Shown: one piece after another, positions 58,658 through 64,000 of the stretch
How positions within the stretch are numbered: the first letter of the stretch is position 1
Layout: the number at the start of each line of letters is the position of its first letter
From: Candidatus Marsarchaeota archaeon
GTDB taxonomy: Archaea > Micrarchaeota > Micrarchaeia > Micrarchaeales > Micrarchaeaceae
Direction: 5' to 3'
Assembly (NCBI GenBank): GCA_023485295.1
Contig: JAMCZQ010000006.1
Coordinates: 62,001-126,000, forward strand
Length of the DNA: 64,000 nt
Notes under the pieces: generated by a model
The model's input: only the letters and a program-made list of their open reading frames with translations
What the model was told of the DNA's origin: nothing
The model's database searches: none
Program-made: the position numbers and the translations under genes

Positions 58658-59056
58658 ATGGCAAAAAGCACTGTTTTTACAGACACTGTGCATATATACG
58701 ACACAGACGCGCAAGGCATCGTGCATTATGCCGGCTATTACAGATTTTTTACTGATGCCACTGAAAAATTCATGCGCGAAGTAATAGGGATAAAATACCC
58801 TCTCCTGAACGAAAACATATGGTTCGTTGTTGTGGAATCAAACGCAGTATACAAAAAGCCTGCAAGGCTTGGTGAAACGCTCACTGTTACTGTAACTCCG
58901 GAAATGCTCTCAAAAAAGGCGTTAAAATTCAATTTTGAAATAAGCGGCATAGCGGGCGCCATTTGCAGCGGCTATATAACGCAAGTATCTATAGACAGGC
59001 GCAAGTGGCATGCGGTAGAAATGCCCGCAGAGGTCGTGCAAAAGCTTTCAAAGTAA
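58658..59056 (+). CDS. 4HBT-type acyl-CoA thioesterase
   Basis: 132 residues of a hotdog-fold thioesterase (YbgC/FadM type): FTDTVHIYDTDAQGIVHYAGYYRFFTDATEKFM has the catalytic Asp (DTDAQG) and HY-x3-Y motif. It hydrolyses small or medium acyl-CoA. Start ATG 58658 after GGTGGAAAA, 25 nt past the tRNA; a longer frame would cover the tRNA. It overlaps the convergent DUF92 gene by 9 nt. Confidence 0.88.
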   Translation: MAKSTVFTDTVHIYDTDAQGIVHYAGYYRFFTDATEKFMREVIGIKYPLLNENIWFVVVESNAVYKKPARLGETLTVTVTPEMLSKKALKFNFEISGIAGAICSGYITQVSIDRRKWHAVEMPAEVVQKLSK

Positions 59057-59755
59057 GCCTGTTGCGGCCGCAACTATCACGCTAAAAGCTACAGCAAGCA
59101 CCGCCGCGAAGAAATTAGAGGTAAACTTATTCCCGAACCCTTGTTCTTCGAATACCCCAAGCACCGAATCAAACACCGTCCCTAAGAACCCTGATACAAG
59201 CGTCAGCAGGATCAGGGCAGAGAATGCTGGGCCAGGCGCAATAGAAGCCCCAAGCGGCCCAAAATATATCGAAAACGTAATCAGGAGGCTGCCCAAAAGC
59301 CCAGCGCCCAGGCCTGCAAGCGTTATGCCGCCCGAGGTGCCCTTTCGCACATGCTTGAACGTTATTATTGATCTGGGCTCTCCGTCAAGCACGCCGAGCT
59401 CGCTGCTGAATTTGTCTGCAGCGACTGCTGCAATGGCCGACACAAAGCCCAGGGCTGCGAACAGCGAGAGCAGCTGCAAATGCCCAGCATTTGCAAAAAA
59501 GTAAAGCAGCGCCAAAGCCACAGGCAGGATCCCGTTGGCTATTACGTTTTTAACGCCACGGCTCTTCTCATAAAGCCCCTTCTTTTTCTTGTAGCGCGTG
59601 CCTGCCACCGTGGCGATTGCAGATATGAGCAGGAACCAAAGCATGGACAAAAAGAAATAGGGCCCATAGCTGTAGCCGCCGGCAAGCAGCAGCACTACGC
59701 CCATGCCCAATGCCACCAGAGTTGCCTTATAATCCAAAGTCAAAAACGATTTCAT
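59048..59755 (-). CDS. DUF92-family integral membrane protein
   Basis: 235 residues with about seven helices. RGVKNVIANGILPVALALL, AAVAADKFSSELGVLDGEPRSIITFKHVRKGTSGGITLAGLGAGLLGS and FLGTVFDSVLGVFEE are DUF92/TMEM19 blocks; plant VTE6 is a phytyl-phosphate kinase of this family, so a polyprenyl-phosphate role is possible. The start MKSFLTLDYK at 59755 is followed by an AT-rich promoter region. Confidence 0.88.
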   Translation of the reverse strand: MKSFLTLDYKATLVALGMGVVLLLAGGYSYGPYFFLSMLWFLLISAIATVAGTRYKKKKGLYEKSRGVKNVIANGILPVALALLYFFANAGHLQLLSLFAALGFVSAIAAVAADKFSSELGVLDGEPRSIITFKHVRKGTSGGITLAGLGAGLLGSLLITFSIYFGPLGASIAPGPAFSALILLTLVSGFLGTVFDSVLGVFEEQGFGNKFTSNFFAAVLAVAFSVIVAAATGLL

Positions 59756-59834
59756 ACTGGAGCCTTTAATAATATTCCACTATTTAGAAAGCTTTTTAAA
59801 AGTTATCTTTCATATTATATTACGGGTTCTCTAC

Positions 59835-59905
59835 TGTAGGAAGGTCGTGAAGAACTGGTCGCCTTGCCAGCGTGCAATGCACGCTGGCACTATTTCTTCT
59901 TAATG
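59835..59905 (+). ncRNA. Candidate small RNA with an 11-bp hairpin
   Basis: TGCCAGCGTGC (59865-59875) pairs perfectly with GCACGCTGGCA (59879-59889) around AAT, a very stable stem in an otherwise AT-rich gap, followed by CTATTTCTTCTT, a pyrimidine-rich end. ATTATATTA around 59812-59820 is a TATA box at the right distance for an RNA from about 59840. It could instead be an isolated terminator. No ORF lies here. The 5' end is approximate. Confidence 0.45.
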
Positions 59906-60038
59906 TAGTAAAATGCCTAGCACTTCAGCCGTTGTGCTCTTCAATCGCCATATCCAAACTACTGTATATTAAGCTTAGAAAGGTATATGAATATGCAATA
60001 CGTAGAATTTGATAGTGAATTTTTAAACGGTGATGCTT

Positions 60039-60989
60039 TTGCCTAAGGAAAAAGGTGTAAAAACACTTGAAGATTTGCCTGGGATAGGGCCAACAACTGC
60101 GGAAAAACTGAGAAATTCAGGCATAGACACACTGGAAAAGGTCGCTGTAACCCCACCGTATGACCTGTCCGAGATTGCAGGGATAAGTGCGGAAAATGCA
60201 AAAAAGGCCATACAAGCGGCGCAGGAGGCCACAACAATAGAATACGAGACAGGCAGCGCCATACTGGAGAAGCGCGATGTACTTGGCAGAATTACAACAG
60301 GCTCGAAAGACCTTGACGAGCTAATAGGCGGCGGCGTCGAGACAAACGCCATAACGGAAGTTTACGGCAAGTTTGCCAGCGGAAAGACGCAGCTCGCCTT
60401 CCAATTGGCTGTCAATGCCCAGCTGCCTCCAGCCCAGGGCGGCCTTGGCGGGGCAGTGCTTTTTGTAGATACTGAAGGCACGTTCAGGCCAGAAAGAATC
60501 GTTGAGATATCAAAGGCAAAGAAGCTTGATCCCAACACGGTGCTAAGCAACATAATAGTCGTAAGAGCAACAACAACAGAGAAGCAGATGCTTACTATAG
60601 ACCGCGCAGACAGCCTGATAGTGGAGAAAAACATAAAGCTAATAATAGTGGATTCGCTTACCTCGCTGTTCCGCTCAGAATTCATAGGAAGGGGCTCGCT
60701 CGGGGAAAGGCAGCAGAAGCTCAATGTGCACATACACAAGCTTCAGGCCCTGGCAGACAAATTCAGCCTTGCTGTATACATAACCAACCAGGTGATGGAC
60801 AACCCTGGCATACTGTTCGGCGACCCTACAACGCCAATAGGCGGCAATATAATAGCTCATGCTGCGACCACCAGGCTGTACATGAGAAAAAGCAAGGAAG
60901 ACAAGCGCATAATCAGGCTGGTTGACAGCCCAAGCATGCCTGATGGCGAGTGTGTAATAAAGGTTACTCCAGAAGGCATAAAGGATTAA
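60039..60989 (+). CDS. radA: DNA recombinase RadA
   Basis: 316 residues. N-terminal helix-hairpin-helix domain (LEDLPGIGPTTAEKLRNSGIDTLEKV), then the RecA-type ATPase: Walker A GKFASGKT, Walker B LIIVDSLTSLFR, and YITNQVMDNPGILFGDPTTPIGG. It catalyses homologous pairing. The start is uncertain: TTG 60039 has GGTGATGCTT upstream like other genes here; ATG 60033 and GTG 60030 are close alternatives. It is convergent with gyrA. Confidence 0.95.
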   Translation: MPKEKGVKTLEDLPGIGPTTAEKLRNSGIDTLEKVAVTPPYDLSEIAGISAENAKKAIQAAQEATTIEYETGSAILEKRDVLGRITTGSKDLDELIGGGVETNAITEVYGKFASGKTQLAFQLAVNAQLPPAQGGLGGAVLFVDTEGTFRPERIVEISKAKKLDPNTVLSNIIVVRATTTEKQMLTIDRADSLIVEKNIKLIIVDSLTSLFRSEFIGRGSLGERQQKLNVHIHKLQALADKFSLAVYITNQVMDNPGILFGDPTTPIGGNIIAHAATTRLYMRKSKEDKRIIRLVDSPSMPDGECVIKVTPEGIKD

Positions 60990-60997
60990 GCAGAATG

Positions 60998-63427
60998 CTA
61001 CTGCTCTGCGCCTTCAGACAGCAGCTGTGCGTCAACCACAGTAGCATCGTCAAGCTTCATCAGCCTTACGCCTTTTGTGCCCCTGCCTGTAGTCCTTATA
61101 GAATCAACGCTGAACCTTATCGACAATCCGCTAGAGCTGAGCAGCAGTATGCTGTCAGATGTGTTGCAGCGCAACGACTTCACTACGGTGCCCGTCTTCT
61201 CGCTGACTCTTATGTTTATGACTCCCTTGCCGCCCCTGTTCTGCAGCCTATACCTGCCTATCTCGGTTATCTTGCCATAGCCCAGAGTGGTTATGCTTGC
61301 AACCATGTCGCTCGGTTTTACGGCTATTATGTTTGCAGCAACATCCTTCTGCGAAAGCTTGATCCCGCGCACGCCCATGGCTGACCTGCCCACGGGCCTT
61401 ACGTCGTCTTCATTGAAGCGTATTGCCTTGCCCTGCCTAGTGGTTATGAAAAGCTCTGACTTCCCGTCAGAAATGCACACATCTGATATGCTGTCGCCCT
61501 CTTGCAGCTTCAGCGCTATTATGCCGCTTGCGCGCGGCCTTGAGAACAGGGTGCCCTCGCTCCTCTTAATTATGCCGTGCGAAGTCAGGAAGTTTATGAA
61601 CAGGCCCTCAAAGCTTCGCGTGTTTATTATCTTTTCTATACGCTCGTGCTCGCCAAGCGGTATCAGGTTCGGCGCTGCTTTGCCTGAACCGTACCTGCTG
61701 CCCTCAGGTATCCTGTATGCCTTGAGCCAGTAAGCCCTGCCAAGGTTCGTTACTGCAAAGAGGTAGTCCTTTGACATGCAATGCACTGCCTGCTTTACAT
61801 AATCGCCTTCCTTCAGCTCCATTGTTATGACTCCCTTGCCGCCCCTGTTCTGCATTTTGTATGCGCTGTCAGTAAGCCTTTTCATATACCCGGCAGCCGT
61901 GAGTATCACAGTGCTTTGGTAGTCCTTTATAAGCTCCTCGTTCTCTATATCAGAAGCATCCTCGTATGCAATCTCGGTTCTCCTTACTGTGCCGTAGTGC
62001 TCCTTAATTGCTGCAGTTTCGTCCTTTATTATCCTGTACACCACATCCTCGTGCGACAGTATATCATTGTAGTACTCTATGCTTTTGTCAAGCTCGGCCT
62101 TTTCAGCGTCTAATGCAGAGCCCTCAAGCTTGGTAAGCTTTGAAAGCTTCATATCAAGTATTGCTGCCGCCTGCTTCTCGGACACGCCATAGCTGTGCAT
62201 AAGCGCCTCCTTCGCAGCCTTTGTGTCAGAACTGGATTTTATGGTAGTGATGATTCCGTCTATGTCATGCAAAGCTATAATGAGGCCTTCCACTATGTGC
62301 CTCCTCTCAGAAGCTATGTTAAGGTCGTAGGCAGTCCTTTGCCTTATTACGGCAACCCTGTGCTCCACAAAAATCCTTATGAAGTCCCGTATATTCAGCG
62401 TGAGCAGCCTGTTTCCAAGCACTGCAATGTTCATGACCGGCATCGAAACCTGCATCTGCGTGTGCTTGTAGAGCTGATTTAGCACAACATCCGAATTGGC
62501 ATCCGACCTTAGCTCAACCACTATGCGCATGCCGCTTTTATCGCTCTCGTCCCTTACTGCACCAACGCCGTCGATGAGCTTTTCCTTAGCAAGCAGGGCA
62601 ATCTTTTCCACAAGTGCACTCTTATTCACAGTATAAGGTATTTCATCTATGACGTACTGCCTCTTGTGCTGGTGCTCTTCTATATGCGCCTTGCCGCGTA
62701 TGATGACGCTGCCTTTGCCGGACAAGTACGCTGTCTTTAGCCTTTCGTCCATGAACACAATGCCCCCAGTCGGGAAATCGGGGCCTTTTACATAATCAAG
62801 CAGCTCAAGCGGTGTGATCTGCATGTTGTCTATATAAGCCGCTATTGCACTGCACACCTCAGACATGTTATGCGGCAGTATGTTTGTCGCAACCCCTACT
62901 GCTATCCCCGATGAGCCATTTAGCAAAAGGTTAGGCACCTTAGAAGGCAGTACAACTGGCTCCTCTTCTGTGTTGTCGAAGTTTAGCGAGAACGGCACTG
63001 CACGCTTCTCAAGGTCTGAAAGCATTTCTTCCGCAACCTTGGTCAGCCTTACCTCAGTGTAACGCTGTGCCGCAGGCGGATCGCCATCTACCGAGCCCAT
63101 GTTCCCCTGCCCTTCTACAAGCGGATAGTTCATTGAAAAATCCTGGGCCATCCTCACCAGCGTTTCATATACGGCTGCATCACCATGCGGGTGGTACTTG
63201 CCTATGACCTCTCCGACAATCCTGGCGCTCTTTTTTGTGGGCTGGTCATGCGTATTCCTAAGCGCGTACATTGCATAGAGGATCCTGCGCTGCGCGGGCT
63301 TGAGGCCGTCCCTTGCATCAGGAAGAGCCCTGCCCACAATCACGCTCATGGCATAATCTATGTAGCTGCTCTGCATTTCGTTTTCAACAGATACGTCAAG
63401 CACATTCGGGTTCTGCTCTTCTGCCAT
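60998..63427 (-). CDS. gyrA: DNA gyrase subunit A
   Basis: 809 residues, bacterial-type gyrase A that cuts and passes DNA to add negative supercoils. The catalytic Tyr is in [36 protein letters not shown] is the N-terminal block. The C-terminal beta-pinwheel begins with the GyrA-box-like QNRGGKG (Gln-Arg-Arg in most), found again later. Start ATG 63427 follows GTGATATTT. GyrB ends 6 nt before it. Confidence 0.95.
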   Translation of the reverse strand: MAEEQNPNVLDVSVENEMQSSYIDYAMSVIVGRALPDARDGLKPAQRRILYAMYALRNTHDQPTKKSARIVGEVIGKYHPHGDAAVYETLVRMAQDFSMNYPLVEGQGNMGSVDGDPPAAQRYTEVRLTKVAEEMLSDLEKRAVPFSLNFDNTEEEPVVLPSKVPNLLLNGSSGIAVGVATNILPHNMSEVCSAIAAYIDNMQITPLELLDYVKGPDFPTGGIVFMDERLKTAYLSGKGSVIIRGKAHIEEHQHKRQYVIDEIPYTVNKSALVEKIALLAKEKLIDGVGAVRDESDKSGMRIVVELRSDANSDVVLNQLYKHTQMQVSMPVMNIAVLGNRLLTLNIRDFIRIFVEHRVAVIRQRTAYDLNIASERRHIVEGLIIALHDIDGIITTIKSSSDTKAAKEALMHSYGVSEKQAAAILDMKLSKLTKLEGSALDAEKAELDKSIEYYNDILSHEDVVYRIIKDETAAIKEHYGTVRRTEIAYEDASDIENEELIKDYQSTVILTAAGYMKRLTDSAYKMQNRGGKGVITMELKEGDYVKQAVHCMSKDYLFAVTNLGRAYWLKAYRIPEGSRYGSGKAAPNLIPLGEHERIEKIINTRSFEGLFINFLTSHGIIKRSEGTLFSRPRASGIIALKLQEGDSISDVCISDGKSELFITTRQGKAIRFNEDDVRPVGRSAMGVRGIKLSQKDVAANIIAVKPSDMVASITTLGYGKITEIGRYRLQNRGGKGVINIRVSEKTGTVVKSLRCNTSDSILLLSSSGLSIRFSVDSIRTTGRGTKGVRLMKLDDATVVDAQLLSEGAEQ

Positions 63428-63432
63428 AAATA

Positions 63433-64000
63433 TCACACATCAAGGAACGAAACCTCAGTGGAATGCTCCTCAAGGAATTTTCTCCTTATTTCAACATCCA
63501 TGCCCATGAGTATGTTGAAAAGCGTATCGGCAAGCTCCGCATCCTTTATTGTTATGCGTTTCAGTATGCGCCTTTTCGGGTCCATTGTGGTCTCCCACAG
63601 CTGTTCCGGATTCATCTCTCCCAAGCCCTTGTAGCGCTGCACATTCGCCTTCCCGTCATACGCTTCAAGCATCTTGTTCAGCTCAGCGTCGCTATAAGCG
63701 TACTTCACCTCTTTTCCATGCGCAACCCTGTATAGCGGAGGCTGTGCAGCGTAAACATTGCCTCTTTCTATCAGGGACCTAAGGTACCTGTAGAAAAAGG
63801 TCAGCAACAACGTCTTTATATGGCTTCCGTCAACATCGGCATCAGTAAGGAATATGATTTTGCCGTATCTTAGCTTTTCAGGATTGAAGCTCTCCTTTAT
63901 GCCAGTGCCCAAAGCGGTTACTAAGGCATGAAGCTCTGCATTGTTGAATATCCTGTCTTCTGTGGCTTTTTCCACGTTAAGTATCTTGCCCCTAAGCGGA
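63433..64000 (-). CDS. gyrB: DNA gyrase subunit B (3' part)
   Basis: The frame is open to the right edge: [19 protein letters not shown] precedes the TOPRIM Mg2+ block [24 protein letters not shown], then the C-terminal [22 protein letters not shown]. About 189 residues of GyrB are present; the ATPase and transducer domains lie outside. It is upstream of gyrA in one operon. Confidence 0.95.
   Translation of the reverse strand, partial: PLRGKILNVEKATEDRIFNNAELHALVTALGTGIKESFNPEKLRYGKIIFLTDADVDGSHIKTLLLTFFYRYLRSLIERGNVYAAQPPLYRVAHGKEVKYAYSDAELNKMLEAYDGKANVQRYKGLGEMNPEQLWETTMDPKRRILKRITIKDAELADTLFNILMGMDVEIRRKFLEEHSTEVSFLDV

Noticed and set aside
1..64000. CRISPR arrays, insertion sequences, 16S/23S rRNA
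   Set aside because: No regularly spaced repeats, no transposase and no large rRNA sequence seen anywhere in the window.

Overview
The window is a dense stretch of an archaeal chromosome. The evidence is an archaeal-type replication and translation set: PCNA, primase large subunit, GINS, RadA, TFE, aIF2-alpha, RNase P protein 4, KEOPS Pcc1, eL15, eL42, an archaeal 5S rRNA and the AglB oligosaccharyltransferase. TATA-box promoters often sit about 25 nt before the start codon (leaderless first genes), while internal operon genes carry GGTGAT-type ribosome binding sites. A bacterial-type gyrase (gyrA/gyrB), heavy AUA codon use with a tRNA-Ile of anticodon UAU, short intergenic spaces, scattered ribosomal genes and many small proteins of unknown function suggest a DPANN archaeon, most like the Micrarchaeota (ARMAN group). 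That placement is inference; no 16S rRNA lies here.

Layout. 0-6 kb: HIT protein, DUF1059, wyosine synthase Taw1, then a minus-strand run of AIM24, RNase P Rnp4, a PfpI-like protein without its nucleophile, a free-standing ThrRS editing domain, MscS and PCNA. 5.5-10.9 kb: an unusual intergenic region with mini-ORFs and a UAG-interrupted reading frame, an ABC exporter, small zinc-type proteins and a cation antiporter. 10.9-16.3 kb: DUF3311/SSF symporter, MFS carrier, HxlR regulator, DUF981, VKOR, tRNA-Pro. 16.4-25.9 kb: PriL, surface proteins, 5S rRNA, prenyl synthase, HemK-type methylase, aldo-keto reductase, Yip1-like protein, CDP-alcohol transferase. 26-30 kb: CysN/CysD, a ribbon-helix-helix regulator with an 18-bp palindrome, and an Nramp-type carrier. 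30-34.4 kb: accessory-looking block with a HerA-like ATPase fused to a nuclease-like domain, intron-bearing tRNA-Ser, several unrecognised proteins, and a non-coding locus with two interleaved inverted repeats. 34.4-39.7 kb: S66 peptidase and a complete ECF importer whose ATPase subunit fuses two ATPase domains to a phosphoribosyltransferase. 39.7-43.4 kb: DHH phosphoesterase, DsrE-like protein, carbonic-anhydrase-like protein, methyltransferase, tRNA-Ile(UAU).

43.4-54.7 kb is a minus-strand translation region: eL15, Pcc1, uL3-uL4-uL23-uL2, then two KaiC-like ATPases, an L12-like double-repeat protein and a tiny repeat protein, then uS19-uL22-uS3 and a very long AglB. The canonical S10-type order is thus interrupted. 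55-64 kb: TFE, initiator tRNA-Met, GINS, eL42, aIF2-alpha, PAC2, intron-bearing tRNA-Gly, thioesterase, DUF92, a strong hairpin RNA candidate, RadA, GyrA and the 3' part of GyrB.

The best candidates for something new are the ECF-ATPase/phosphoribosyltransferase fusion (coupled uptake and trapping of a base), the interleaved inverted-repeat locus at 34.2-34.45 kb, and the KaiC/L12-like insertion inside the ribosomal protein operon.
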